The position numbers and the translations under genes were made by a program. A DNA stretch of 64,000 bases from Mycobacterium sp. IS-1496. Its GTDB lineage: Bacteria > Actinomycetota > Actinomycetes > Mycobacteriales > Mycobacteriaceae. The notes beneath the pieces were generated by a model, which saw only the letters and a program-made list of their open reading frames with translations, ran no database searches and was not told the origin of the DNA. Each line of letters starts with the position of its first letter. Within the stretch, counting starts at the first letter, position 1. The DNA is taken from the NCBI RefSeq assembly GCF_001499995.1, contig NZ_LQIU01000056.1, positions 124,001 to 188,000 on the forward strand, given 5' to 3'. Shown here one piece after another: positions 22,396 to 31,310 of the stretch.

Positions 22396-23057
22396 ACGGC
22401 GACGTGACCGAACCGGACGACCGGACGATCGGCGATGAGCGCTTGCGCGAAGAGCGGACGATCGGCGATGAGCGCTTGCGCGAAGAGCGGACGATCATCG
22501 ATCACGGTGTGGGCGACCCCGACAACCTGCAGCGGCTGTGGACGCCACACCGCATGAGCTACATCGCCGAGTCGCCCATGAAGAAGGGTTCGGACTCGTC
22601 GCAGTCGTCGCAGCCGTTCACCGACATCCCCAACATGGCCGACGAGGACGGACTGGTCGTGGCCCGCGGTGAGCAGGTCTACGCGGTGCTCAACCTGTAC
22701 CCCTACAATCCCGGTCACCTGATGGTCGTGCCGTACCGGCGGGTATCGGAACTCGAGGACCTCACCGTCGCCGAGAGCGCCGAGCTGATGTCCTACACAC
22801 AGCAGGCGATCCGCGTCATCAAGGCGGTGTCGCGTCCGCACGGCTTCAACGTCGGGCTCAACCTCGGGCATTCGGCCGGCGGCTCGCTCGCCGAACATCT
22901 GCACATGCACGTCGTGCCGCGGTGGGGCGGGGACGCCAACTTCATCACGATCATCGGCGGGTCCAAGGTGATCCCGCAGCTGTTGCGTGAGACGCGCGAA
23001 CTGCTCGCCACCGAGTGGGCGAAACAGGAGCGCAGCGACGGGGGTTTGGAACAGTGA
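22392..23057 (+). CDS. HIT-family Ap4A phosphorylase-like protein with N-terminal repeat insertion
   Basis: 221 aa. The catalytic triad motif HLHMHVVPRW is near residue 175, with upstream LNLYPYNPGHLMVVP. The M. tuberculosis homologue Rv2613c (195 aa) is an Ap4A phosphorylase that splits diadenosine tetraphosphate. The present protein is about 26 residues longer. The excess is explained by a 33-bp tandem repeat encoding two copies of an 11-residue unit (RTIGDERLREE) at residues 11-33. The insert is in frame and leaves the fold intact. It is coupled at both ends to thrS and pgsA1 by GTGA overlaps. Confidence 0.92.
   Translation: MNGDVTEPDDRTIGDERLREERTIGDERLREERTIIDHGVGDPDNLQRLWTPHRMSYIAESPMKKGSDSSQSSQPFTDIPNMADEDGLVVARGEQVYAVLNLYPYNPGHLMVVPYRRVSELEDLTVAESAELMSYTQQAIRVIKAVSRPHGFNVGLNLGHSAGGSLAEHLHMHVVPRWGGDANFITIIGGSKVIPQLLRETRELLATEWAKQERSDGGLEQ
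22422..22496 (+). repeat. 33-bp tandem repeat inside the HIT gene
   Basis: Two identical 33-bp units (22422-22454, 22455-22487) plus the first 9 bases of a third. The core GCGATGAGCGCTTGCGCG followed by AAGAG recurs almost exactly at 35435-35459 between ruvA and ruvB. The core can form an imperfect hairpin. Confidence 0.9.
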
Positions 23058-23722
23058 GCAACGTCTACCTGATGACCCGGGCCGCCTACGCCAAACTGGC
23101 GCGCCCCGTGGCCAGAGCGGCCCTGCGGGTGGGCTTCACCCCCGACAGCATCACGATCCTGGGCACCGCGGGCACGGTGTTGGCCGCGCTGACGCTGTTC
23201 CCGATCGGGCAGCTGTGGTGGGGCGCCTTCGCGGTGGCCGTGTTCGTGCTGGCGGACATGCTCGACGGCACCATGGCCCGCGAACGGGGCGGGGGCACGA
23301 GGTTCGGAGCCGTCCTCGACGCGGCCTGCGACCGGATCGCCGACGGCGCGATCTTCGCGGGTCTGCTGTGGTGGGCGGCCTTCGGCATGGACAGTCCGGC
23401 GCTGGTGGTGGCCACGCTGATCTGCCTGATCACCTCGCAGGTCATCTCCTACATCAAGGCCCGGGCGGAGGCCAGCGGGCTGCGCGGCGACGGCGGCTTC
23501 ATCGAACGCCCCGAACGGCTGGTGATCGTGCTGACCGGCACCGGCCTGTCCGGGGTGTGGTTCCTGCACATCCCGTGGCTCATCCACGTGGCCATGTGGA
23601 TCCTGGCCGTGGCCAGCGTGGTCACGGTGCTGCAGCGGCTGCACACCGTGCGCACCTCACCGGGCGCGATGGACAAGCTCGAGCCCAAGGGTGAAGAGAA
23701 GCCGGCGGCGGACGACCAGTGA
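23054..23722 (+). CDS. pgsA1: Phosphatidylinositol(-phosphate) synthase PgsA1
   Basis: 222 aa membrane enzyme with about six membrane segments. It transfers a phosphatidyl group from CDP-diacylglycerol to inositol-1-phosphate, the first step towards PIMs, LM and LAM. The CDP-alcohol phosphotransferase motif is complete: DMLDGTMARERGGGTRFGAV followed by DAACDRIAD near residue 90. It is embedded between the HIT and patA genes with GTGA overlaps on both sides, as in Rv2612c. Confidence 0.95.
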   Translation: MSNVYLMTRAAYAKLARPVARAALRVGFTPDSITILGTAGTVLAALTLFPIGQLWWGAFAVAVFVLADMLDGTMARERGGGTRFGAVLDAACDRIADGAIFAGLLWWAAFGMDSPALVVATLICLITSQVISYIKARAEASGLRGDGGFIERPERLVIVLTGTGLSGVWFLHIPWLIHVAMWILAVASVVTVLQRLHTVRTSPGAMDKLEPKGEEKPAADDQ

Positions 23723-24642
23723 CCGCACTCGGCGGCTGGTTGCCCGGCACCGACCACCTGACGGACTGGGGGTACGCCGCCGGCTGGCGGGTGGTGCGGG
23801 CCGTGCCGGAAGTCGTGGCGCGCAACGCATTCGACGCCGGAGCGTGGTACTCGGCCCGCAACGGCGGCCCCGGGCAGCTGCGTAAGAACCTCGCCCGGGT
23901 CATCGGCGCCGCACCGGCCGACGTGCCCGACGAGCTGATGCGCGCGTCGCTGGCCTCCTACGCCCGCTACTGGCGCGAAGCGTTCCGGCTGCCGACGATG
24001 GACCACCGCAGACTGGGACGCGAACTGTCCGTCGACGGTATCGGCCACGTCTGGGACGCTCTCGACGCGGGCCGCGGCGCCGTGATCGCGCTGCCGCACA
24101 GCGGAAACTGGGACATGGCCGGGGTCTGGCTGGTCCAGAACCACGGCACGTTCACCACGGTGGCCGAACGGTTGCGCCCGGAGTCGCTGTTCAATCGGTT
24201 CGTCGCCTACCGCGAGAGCCTCGGCTTCGAGGTCATCCCGCTGTCCGGCGGTGAGCGCCCGCCCTACGAGCTGCTGCGGGAGCGGTTGCGCGCCAACCGG
24301 GTGGTGTGCCTGATGGCCGAGCGCGATCTGACCCGCCAGGGAGTGGGGGTCGACTTCTTCGGCGAACCGACCCGCATGCCCGCCGGCCCGGCCAAGCTGG
24401 CCTGCGAGACGGGTGCGGCGCTGCTGCCGGTGCACTGCTGGTTCGACGGCGACGGCTGGGGGATGCGGGTCTTCGCACCGCTGGACACCGCGAGTGGGGA
24501 CGTCGGGGTGGTCACGCAGGCGCTGGCCGACCGGTTCGCGGTCAACATCGCCGAACATCCCGAGGACTGGCACATGATGCAGCCGCAGTGGATCGCCGAC
24601 CTCTCCGACGCGCGCCGCGCCCGGCTGGCCGGGGCCGGTTGA
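23719..24642 (+). CDS. patA: Phosphatidylinositol mannoside acyltransferase PatA
   Basis: 307 aa. It acylates the mannose of PIM1/PIM2 with palmitoyl-CoA on the cytoplasmic face of the membrane. The lysophospholipid-acyltransferase motif HSGNWD (HX4D) is near residue 126, and LMAERDLTRQGVGVDFFGE matches the second family block. It is positioned between pgsA1 and pimA as in Rv2611c. The start overlaps pgsA1 by 4 bases; pimA begins 2 bases after the stop. Confidence 0.95.
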   Translation: MTALGGWLPGTDHLTDWGYAAGWRVVRAVPEVVARNAFDAGAWYSARNGGPGQLRKNLARVIGAAPADVPDELMRASLASYARYWREAFRLPTMDHRRLGRELSVDGIGHVWDALDAGRGAVIALPHSGNWDMAGVWLVQNHGTFTTVAERLRPESLFNRFVAYRESLGFEVIPLSGGERPPYELLRERLRANRVVCLMAERDLTRQGVGVDFFGEPTRMPAGPAKLACETGAALLPVHCWFDGDGWGMRVFAPLDTASGDVGVVTQALADRFAVNIAEHPEDWHMMQPQWIADLSDARRARLAGAG

Positions 24643-24644
24643 CG

Positions 24645-25769
24645 ATGCGCATCGGCATGGTGTGCCCGTACTCGTTCGACGTGCCGGGCGGGGTGCAGTC
24701 CCATGTGCTGCAGTTGGCGGAGGTGATGCGCGAACGCGGCCACGAGGTGAGCGTGCTGGCGCCGTCCTCACCGCACGTCGACCTGCCCGACTACGTGGTC
24801 TCGGGCGGGCGCGCGGTGCCCATTCCCTACAACGGGTCGGTGGCCCGGCTGCGGTTCGGCCCCGCCACGCACCGCCTGGTCAAGAAGTGGCTCGCGCAGG
24901 GCGAATTCGACGTGCTGCATCTGCACGAGCCGAACGCGCCGAGCCTGTCGATGCTGGCGTTGCAGGCCGCGCAGGGTCCGATCGTCGCGACCTTCCACAC
25001 CTCGACCACGAAATCGCTGACGCTGTCGGTGTTTCAGGGCATCCTGCGCCCGTACCACGAGAAGATCGTCGGTCGCATCGCCGTGTCGGACCTGGCGCGG
25101 CGTTGGCAGATGGAGGCGCTGGGTTCCGACGCGGTCGAGATCCCCAACGGCGTCGACGTCGCGTTCTTCGCCGACGCGCCCCGCCTCGACGGTTATCCGC
25201 GGCCGGGGCGCACGGTGCTGTTCCTGGGCCGGTACGACGAGCCGCGCAAGGGGATGGCCGTACTGCTGGGGGCGCTGCCCGCCGTGGTGGCGCGGTACCC
25301 GGACGTGGAGATCCTCATCGTCGGCCGCGGGGACGAGGACGAGCTGCGGCAGCAGGCCGGCCCGCTGGCGTCACACCTGTGCTTCATGGGACAGGTCGAC
25401 GACGCGGTCAAGGCGTCGGCGATGCGCAGCGCCGACGTGTACTGCGCGCCCAACACCGGCGGGGAGAGTTTCGGCATCGTGCTCGTGGAGGCGATGGCCG
25501 CCGGAACCGCGGTCGTGGCCAGCGATCTCGACGCGTTCCGGCGGGTGCTGCGCGACGGCACGGCGGGCCGGCTGGTCACCGTCGACGACGCCGAGGCGCT
25601 GGCCGCCGGGCTCATCGAGGTGCTCGGGGACGACGAGGCGCGCGGGCGCTACGTCGCCGCCGCATCCGAAGCTGTCGGCCGCTACGACTGGTCGGTGGTG
25701 GCCGCCCAGATCATGCGGGTCTACGAGACCGTCGCCGGGGCGGGAGTGAAGGTGCAGGTCGCGCCGTGA
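24645..25769 (+). CDS. pimA: Phosphatidylinositol alpha-mannosyltransferase PimA
   Basis: 374 aa GT4 enzyme. It adds the first mannose from GDP-mannose to the 2-position of phosphatidylinositol at the inner face of the membrane. Visible features are the N-terminal glycine loop MVCPYSFDVPGGVQSHV, His in LHEPNAPS, the GRYDEPRKGM segment, and the C-terminal E-x7-E motif within ESFGIVLVEAMAAG. Length agrees with the known enzyme (about 378 aa). The stop overlaps the next gene's GTG. Confidence 0.97.
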   Translation: MRIGMVCPYSFDVPGGVQSHVLQLAEVMRERGHEVSVLAPSSPHVDLPDYVVSGGRAVPIPYNGSVARLRFGPATHRLVKKWLAQGEFDVLHLHEPNAPSLSMLALQAAQGPIVATFHTSTTKSLTLSVFQGILRPYHEKIVGRIAVSDLARRWQMEALGSDAVEIPNGVDVAFFADAPRLDGYPRPGRTVLFLGRYDEPRKGMAVLLGALPAVVARYPDVEILIVGRGDEDELRQQAGPLASHLCFMGQVDDAVKASAMRSADVYCAPNTGGESFGIVLVEAMAAGTAVVASDLDAFRRVLRDGTAGRLVTVDDAEALAAGLIEVLGDDEARGRYVAAASEAVGRYDWSVVAAQIMRVYETVAGAGVKVQVAP

Positions 25770-26779
25770 CGTGGGTCGTGATCGTCGCGCTGGCGATCCT
25801 GCTGGTGATCGTCCTGCTCGTCGGCGCGTGGGCTTACCAGACCGCGCACCGGCTCGACCGGCTGCACGTGCGCTACGACCTGAGCTGGCAGGCACTCGAC
25901 GGCGCACTGGCCCGGCGGGCGGTGGTGGCCCGCGCGGTCGCCGTCGACGCCTACGCCGGGGGGCCGCAGGGTAAACGGCTGGCCGCACTCGCCGACGTCG
26001 CCGAACGGGCGCCGCGCAGTGCCCGGGAGGCCGCCGAGAACGAGCTGTCGGCGGCGTTGGCGCTGGTCGATCCGGCATCGCTGCCGGTCGCGCTGGTGGC
26101 CGAACTCGCCGACGCCGAGGCCAGGGTGCTGCTGGCCCGCCGGTTCCACAACGACGCGGTGCGCGACACCCTCGCGCTGCGCGAACGCACACCGGTGCGG
26201 CTGCTGCGGCTGGGCGGCACCGCGGCGTTGCCGACCTACTTCGAGATCGCCGAGGTCTCCTCGCGCGACATCGAACCGCTGAGCCGCCGTGTCTCGGCCC
26301 GGGTCGTGCTGCTCGACGAGTCGGGGGCGGTGCTGCTGTTCTGCGGGTCGGATCCCTCGCTGGCCGACGCCCCGCGGTGGTGGTTCACGGTCGGCGGGGC
26401 GGTGGAGGCGGGGGAGACGCTCGCGCAGGCCGCCGCGCGGGAGGTCGCCGAGGAGACCGGTCTGCGGGTGGACCAGGACCGGCTGATCGGCCCGGTGTGG
26501 CGCCGGGACGCGGTCTTCGAGTTCGACGGATCGGTGCTGCGCAGCCAGGAGATGTTCTTCGTGTGCCGCACCCGACGGTTCGAGCCGTCCCTCGGTGGTC
26601 ATACGGCCCTGGAGCGACGCACGATTCACGGGCACCGCTGGTGTGATGCGACAATGATCGACGAATTGGTCGCCGACGGAGAGACCGTTTACCCGCAGCA
26701 GTTGGGTGCGCTGCTGGTCCGGGCCAACGAGCTGGCCGACGGGCCGACGCCGCCGGGACCTGTGGAGACGATCCGCTGA
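25766..26779 (+). CDS. Membrane-anchored Nudix hydrolase (Rv2609c type)
   Basis: 337 aa. One N-terminal membrane segment (residues 2-24, VVIVALAILLVIVLLVGAWA) is followed by a helical, LemA-like stretch (about 30-130). A Nudix domain follows, with the complete box GGAVEAGET, seven residues, then REVAEETGL near residue 215. The substrate is unknown; nucleotide-sugar or CDP-lipid by-products would fit its place at the end of the PIM operon. It is coupled to pimA by GTGA. Confidence 0.9.
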   Translation: MTWVVIVALAILLVIVLLVGAWAYQTAHRLDRLHVRYDLSWQALDGALARRAVVARAVAVDAYAGGPQGKRLAALADVAERAPRSAREAAENELSAALALVDPASLPVALVAELADAEARVLLARRFHNDAVRDTLALRERTPVRLLRLGGTAALPTYFEIAEVSSRDIEPLSRRVSARVVLLDESGAVLLFCGSDPSLADAPRWWFTVGGAVEAGETLAQAAAREVAEETGLRVDQDRLIGPVWRRDAVFEFDGSVLRSQEMFFVCRTRRFEPSLGGHTALERRTIHGHRWCDATMIDELVADGETVYPQQLGALLVRANELADGPTPPGPVETIR

Positions 26780-26810
26780 ATTGCGGATCCAATGGATTTG
26801 ATGCCGCTAC

Positions 26811-26816
26811 TACACT
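26811..26816 (+). promoter_or_regulatory. -10 element of pdxS
   Basis: TACACT (TANNNT), 29 bases before ATG 26840, with GGAGG at 26833-26837. It marks the start of a new transcription unit after the PIM operon. Confidence 0.5.
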
Positions 26817-26839
26817 GGATCAGTAGCGATTCGGAGGAG

Positions 26840-27793
26840 ATGACAGTGGGTTTCGAAGGGCAGCAGCGTGACGACCGGAGCAACGGCGCCGCCACGCAGA
26901 ACGGCTCGGCTCATCAGACGGGCACCGCCCGGGTGAAGCGCGGTATGGCCGAGATGCTCAAGGGCGGCGTGATCATGGACGTCGTCACCCCCGAGCAGGC
27001 GCGCATCGCCGAAGGTGCGGGCGCCGTCGCGGTGATGGCGCTCGAGCGGGTGCCCGCCGACATCCGCGCCCAGGGCGGGGTGTCGCGGATGAGCGACCCC
27101 GACATGATCGAGGGCATCATCGACGCGGTCACGATTCCCGTGATGGCCAAGGCGCGCATCGGACACTTCGTCGAGGCCCAGATCCTGCAGAGCCTCGGCG
27201 TGGACTACGTCGACGAATCCGAGGTGCTGACCCCCGCCGACTACACCCACCACATCGACAAGTGGAAGTTCACCGTCCCGTTCGTGTGCGGTGCGACCAA
27301 CCTGGGCGAGGCGCTGCGCCGCATCACCGAGGGTGCGGCGATGATCCGCTCCAAGGGTGAGGCCGGCACCGGTGACGTGTCGAACGCCACCACCCACATG
27401 CGCAAGATCGGCGGCGAGATCCGCCGGCTGACCTCGCTGTCCGAAGACGAGCTGTACGTCGCGGCCAAGGAACTGCAGGCGCCGTACGACCTGGTCGCCG
27501 AGGTGGCCCGGGCCGGCAAGCTGCCGGTGACGCTGTTCACCGCCGGTGGCATCGCGACTCCCGCCGACGCGGCGATGATGATGCAGCTCGGCGCCGAGGG
27601 CGTGTTCGTCGGATCGGGAATCTTCAAGTCCGGCAACCCCGCCGAGCGGGCCGCGGCGATCGTCAAGGCGACGACGTTCTACGACGACCCCGACGTGCTG
27701 GCCAAGGTGTCGCGCGGGTTGGGTGAAGCCATGGTCGGCATCAACGTGGAGGACATCGCCCAGCCGCACCGGCTCGCCGAGCGCGGCTGGTAA
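26840..27793 (+). CDS. pdxS: Pyridoxal 5'-phosphate synthase subunit PdxS
   Basis: 317 aa from ATG 26840; GTG 26846 has better spacing from the GGAGG site and would remove two residues. It is a TIM barrel that makes PLP from ribose-5-phosphate, glyceraldehyde-3-phosphate and ammonia delivered by PdxT. Conserved parts are GGVIMDVVTPEQARIAEGAG, the lysine in VMAKARIGH, and FTAGGIATPADAAMMMQLGA. The first 30 residues are a variable, low-complexity lead. In M. tuberculosis pdxS, tesB2 and pdxT are likewise neighbours. Confidence 0.97.
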   Translation: MTVGFEGQQRDDRSNGAATQNGSAHQTGTARVKRGMAEMLKGGVIMDVVTPEQARIAEGAGAVAVMALERVPADIRAQGGVSRMSDPDMIEGIIDAVTIPVMAKARIGHFVEAQILQSLGVDYVDESEVLTPADYTHHIDKWKFTVPFVCGATNLGEALRRITEGAAMIRSKGEAGTGDVSNATTHMRKIGGEIRRLTSLSEDELYVAAKELQAPYDLVAEVARAGKLPVTLFTAGGIATPADAAMMMQLGAEGVFVGSGIFKSGNPAERAAAIVKATTFYDDPDVLAKVSRGLGEAMVGINVEDIAQPHRLAERGW

Positions 27794-27803
27794 TAGCGAC
27801 ACA

Positions 27804-28649
27804 ATGGCGATCGAGCAGATCCTCGACCTCGAACAACTCGAGATCAACATCTACCGCGGTGCGGTCTTCAGCCCGGAGTCGGGCTTCCTGCAGCGCACGT
27901 TCGGCGGTCACGTGGCCGGCCAGTCGCTGGTGTCCGCAGTGCGCACGGTCGACCCGAAGTTCCAGGTGCACTCGCTGCACGGCTATTTCCTGCGGCCGGG
28001 AGATGCCCGCGCACCGTCGGTCTACATCGTCGAGCGCATCCGGGACGGCGGCTCGTTCTGCACCCGCCGGGTGAGCGCCATCCAGCACGGCGAGACGATC
28101 TTCTCGATGTCCGCGTCGTTCCAGACCGACCAGAGCGGCATCGAGCACCAGGACGCGATGCCCGCGGCGCCACCGCCCGACGACCTGCCCGGGTTCCGGT
28201 CCGGAAAGGCGTTCGACGACGCCGGTTTCGCGCAGTTCGCGGAGTGGGACGTCCGCATCGTGCCCCGCGACCAGGTGCCCCAGATCCCCGGTAAGGCGTC
28301 CCAGCAGCAGGTGTGGTTCCGCCACCACGACCCGCTGCCCGACGATCCGGTGCTGCACATCTGCGCGCTGGCCTACCTGTCGGACCTGACGCTGCTGGGG
28401 TCGGCCCAGGTCAACCACCCCGACGAGCGCAAGTACCTCAACATCGCCTCGCTCGACCACGCGATGTGGTTCATGCGCCCGTTCCGCGCCGACGAATGGC
28501 TGCTCTACGACCAGTCGTCGCCGTCGGCCTGCGGCGGGCGGGCACTGACCCAGGGCAAGCTGTTCAACCAGTACGGCGAGATGGTCGCGGCCGTCATGCA
28601 GGAAGGGTTGACCCGCTACCCGCGTGACTTCACGCCGGGCCGGGCATGA
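27804..28649 (+). CDS. tesB: Acyl-CoA thioesterase II
   Basis: 281 aa double-hotdog TesB-type thioesterase that releases fatty acid from acyl-CoA. The N-terminal hotdog has FGGHVAGQSL and HSLHGYFLRPGD. The C-terminal hotdog has the SLDHAMWFMRPFRADEWLLY block and the conserved Gln in LTQGKLFNQ. Catalytic Asp, Thr/Ser and Gln positions appear preserved, judging by family blocks only. It sits 10 bases after pdxS and overlaps pdxT by 4 bases (ATGA), as in Rv2605c. Confidence 0.93.
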   Translation: MAIEQILDLEQLEINIYRGAVFSPESGFLQRTFGGHVAGQSLVSAVRTVDPKFQVHSLHGYFLRPGDARAPSVYIVERIRDGGSFCTRRVSAIQHGETIFSMSASFQTDQSGIEHQDAMPAAPPPDDLPGFRSGKAFDDAGFAQFAEWDVRIVPRDQVPQIPGKASQQQVWFRHHDPLPDDPVLHICALAYLSDLTLLGSAQVNHPDERKYLNIASLDHAMWFMRPFRADEWLLYDQSSPSACGGRALTQGKLFNQYGEMVAAVMQEGLTRYPRDFTPGRA

Positions 28650-29269
28650 CACCTGTGCCGGATGCTCGCTCGGGCAAGCCTCGCTCCGTCGTCGGGGTGC
28701 TCGCTTTGCAGGGCGACACCCGTGAGCACCTCGCCGCGCTGACCGAGGCGGGCGCCGAGGCGGTCACCGTGCGCCGGCTGGCCGAACTCGAGGCCGTCGA
28801 CGCGCTGGTGATCCCCGGTGGGGAGTCGACGGCGATGAGTCACCTGCTGCGCGAATTCGAACTGCTCGAACCGCTGCGGGCCCGGCTCGCCGAGGGGATG
28901 CCGGCCTACGGTTCGTGCGCCGGGATGATCCTGCTGGCCAGTGAGATCCTCGACGCCGGGGCCGCCGGGCGGGAGGCCACCCCGTTGAAGGGTATCGACA
29001 TGTCGGTGCGGCGCAACGCTTTCGGGCGTCAGGTCGACTCCTTCGAGGGGGACATCCCGTTCGAGGGGCTGGACTCTCCGGTGCACGCCGTGTTCATCCG
29101 GGCGCCGTGGGTGGAGCGCATCGGCGCCGATGTCGAGGTGCTGGGCCGTGCCGACGGGCACATCGTCGCCGTCCGGCAGGGCCGCATGCTCGCGACGTCC
29201 TTCCACCCGGAGGTGACGGGGGACCGGCGCGTGCACAAGCTGTTCGTCGACATGGTCACCGGGGAGTGA
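28646..29269 (+). CDS. pdxT: Pyridoxal 5'-phosphate synthase glutaminase PdxT
   Basis: 207 aa. It splits glutamine and passes ammonia to PdxS. The class I glutaminase triad is visible: Cys in YGSCAGM near residue 91 and His/Glu in SFHPEVTGD near 190. GVLALQGDTREHL is the typical start, but here it is preceded by an extra 15 residues or so. The start codon overlaps the tesB stop. It depends on PdxS, two genes upstream. Confidence 0.95.
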   Translation: MTPVPDARSGKPRSVVGVLALQGDTREHLAALTEAGAEAVTVRRLAELEAVDALVIPGGESTAMSHLLREFELLEPLRARLAEGMPAYGSCAGMILLASEILDAGAAGREATPLKGIDMSVRRNAFGRQVDSFEGDIPFEGLDSPVHAVFIRAPWVERIGADVEVLGRADGHIVAVRQGRMLATSFHPEVTGDRRVHKLFVDMVTGE

Positions 29270-29310
29270 GTGCGCCTCACGTCTGCGGCGGGTCGGCTCA
29301 ACGGTCCACG

Positions 29311-29316
29311 TAGACT
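29311..29316 (+). promoter_or_regulatory. -10 element of yebC-like gene
   Basis: TAGACT (TANNNT), 45 bases before the ATG at 29356; GAGAGAGG follows as a possible ribosome-binding region. Confidence 0.45.
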
Positions 29317-29355
29317 CGTCAGGCGAGATCGTGACTGGAGAGAGGTTCACACCTG

Positions 29356-30108
29356 ATGAGCGGCCATTCCAAGTGGGCGACCACGAAGCACAAGAAGGCG
29401 ATCATCGATGCCCGCAGGGGTAAGAACTTCGCCAAGCTGATCAAGAACATCGAGGTGGCGGCCCGTACCGGCGGCGGTGATCCGGGCGGTAACCCGACGC
29501 TGTACGACGCCATCCAGAAGGCCAAGAAGAGCTCGGTCCCCAACGACAACATCGAGCGGGCCCGCAAGCGTGGTGCCGGCGAAGAGGCCGGTGGCGCCGA
29601 CTGGCAGACCATCACCTACGAGGGCTACGGGCCCAACGGGGTCGCCGTGCTTATCGAATGCCTCACCGACAATCGCAACCGCGCCGCGGGTGAGGTGCGC
29701 GTCGCCATGACCCGCAACGGCGGCAACATGGCCGACCCCGGTTCGGTGTCCTACCTGTTCTCCCGCAAGGGTGTGGTGACGCTGGACAAGAACGGGCTCT
29801 CCGAGGACGACGTGCTGATGGCGGTGCTCGAGGCGGGCGCCGAGGAGGTCAACGACCTCGGCGACAGCTTCGAGGTCATCTCCGAACCGACCGACCTCGT
29901 CGCCGTGCGCACCGCGCTGCAGGACGCCGGTATCGACTACGACTCCGCCGACGCCAGCTTCCAGCCGTCGGTCACCGTGCCGCTCGACGCCGAGGGCGCC
30001 CGCAAGGTGATGAAGCTCGTCGACGCGCTCGAGGACAGCGACGACGTGCAGGACGTGTACACCAACGCCGACATCCCCGACGAGATCCTCGCCCAGCTCG
30101 AGGGGTAG
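29356..30108 (+). CDS. YebC/PmpR-family protein
   Basis: 250 aa, the standard length. The start MSGHSKWATTKHKKA and the DARRGKNFAKLIKNI block are diagnostic. Family members act as DNA-binding regulators (PmpR). Recent work links the wider family to relief of ribosome stalling at proline stretches. In M. tuberculosis (Rv2603c) it precedes the ruv region; here about 4 kb of other genes lie in between. Confidence 0.95.
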   Translation: MSGHSKWATTKHKKAIIDARRGKNFAKLIKNIEVAARTGGGDPGGNPTLYDAIQKAKKSSVPNDNIERARKRGAGEEAGGADWQTITYEGYGPNGVAVLIECLTDNRNRAAGEVRVAMTRNGGNMADPGSVSYLFSRKGVVTLDKNGLSEDDVLMAVLEAGAEEVNDLGDSFEVISEPTDLVAVRTALQDAGIDYDSADASFQPSVTVPLDAEGARKVMKLVDALEDSDDVQDVYTNADIPDEILAQLEG

Positions 30109-30121
30109 GCCGCCTCGACGC

Positions 30122-31222
30122 TCAGGCCGTCGGCAGGAACGACAGCTCGGTGCATTCGGCGAGCATCTCGGACAACCCGGCGAGCGCCGTCACGTCCGCC
30201 GAGGCCGACAGATCGGCGATCGTGCGGTGCGCGGTGGTGACCAGATCGGCGATCCGCCGTCGCACCCGGTCCGCCGCCCCGCACCGCAGCACGATCCGCT
30301 GCACCTCGGCGATCCTGGCCTGATCGGCGCTCGGGTCGCCGACGATCTCGGTCAGCGCGTCCACCTGCGGCCCGGTCGCCAGTTCGAGCGCGGCGCCGAG
30401 CAGTTCGGTGGGTTTGCCCGCCCGGATGTCGTCCCCGGTCTGCTTGCCGAGCGTCTCGGACGTGCCGAACAAGTCGGCGAGATCGTCGCGCAGCTGGAAC
30501 GCCTGGCCGACGGCGCCGGCGTACTCGCGCAGCATCTCGGCCGTGCCCGGCGAGGCTGATCCGGCCAGCTCCAGGCCGAGTTCGACCGGGCGCTCGACGG
30601 TGTACGCGCTGGTCTTGTAGCGCAGGATCTTCTCCGCCGTGTCGGCGTGGTAGTCGCGTGCGGCCTGTGCCCGAAGCTCCAGCAACTGACCGGCCAGCAC
30701 CTCCACCCGCATCGTCCGGAACGCCCGCGTCGTGCGGCGCGCGGCGCGCTCGGGCAGACCCGCCACGGCGTCGTCGAACGTGTCGTGGGCCGCCGACCAC
30801 AGCAGATCCCCGATCAGCAGGGCCATGTGGTCACCGAACGCCTTGGCGTCACCCGACCCCCCATCGGTGCAGTGCCGGTCGGCCAGCGCCGCGCGCACCG
30901 ACGGCTGTCCGCGGCGCACCTCGGAGGCGTCGATCACGTCGTCGTGGACCAGGATCGCCGCGTGCAGCAGCTCCAGCGCGGTGGCGAGCAGCACCAGCGG
31001 TTGCGGCGCCGCGTCGGCCGGGGCGCCCACCCGCCACGCCCAGTAGGCGAACCGGGGGCGCAGGCGTTTGCCGCCGGACTGCACCGCGGACCCGCAGAGT
31101 GTCGCGACGGAGCTCAGACCCTCGTCGATCGCCTGCAGCGGTTCGGCGACCCTGTCGCGGACGACGGTGTGCAGGCAGTCCTCGAGGGCCGCGAGGAACT
31201 CGGTCTGGTCGGTGTCGGGCAC
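30122..31222 (-). CDS. Polyprenyl (geranylgeranyl-type) diphosphate synthase
   Basis: 366 aa, GTG start with GAGGA six bases upstream. It condenses isopentenyl diphosphate with an allylic diphosphate. The first Asp-rich motif is HDDVIDAS (near residue 92) and the second is LRDDLADLFG (near 245). GGKRLRPRF and the KPTELL segment complete the substrate-binding set. Product length cannot be told reliably; geranylgeranyl diphosphate is usual for mycobacterial paralogues of this type. It is convergent with yebC and divergent from the fused permease/formamidase remnant. Confidence 0.88.
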   Translation of the reverse strand: MPDTDQTEFLAALEDCLHTVVRDRVAEPLQAIDEGLSSVATLCGSAVQSGGKRLRPRFAYWAWRVGAPADAAPQPLVLLATALELLHAAILVHDDVIDASEVRRGQPSVRAALADRHCTDGGSGDAKAFGDHMALLIGDLLWSAAHDTFDDAVAGLPERAARRTTRAFRTMRVEVLAGQLLELRAQAARDYHADTAEKILRYKTSAYTVERPVELGLELAGSASPGTAEMLREYAGAVGQAFQLRDDLADLFGTSETLGKQTGDDIRAGKPTELLGAALELATGPQVDALTEIVGDPSADQARIAEVQRIVLRCGAADRVRRRIADLVTTAHRTIADLSASADVTALAGLSEMLAECTELSFLPTA

Positions 31223-31310
31223 GACATCCTCATTTCCTGATAAGGCGGCGCCGCGAGTCTATGGGCGGCGTCCGGCGCCGGCGGCGCCGGCGACGGGTGA
31301 CCGGGCAACC

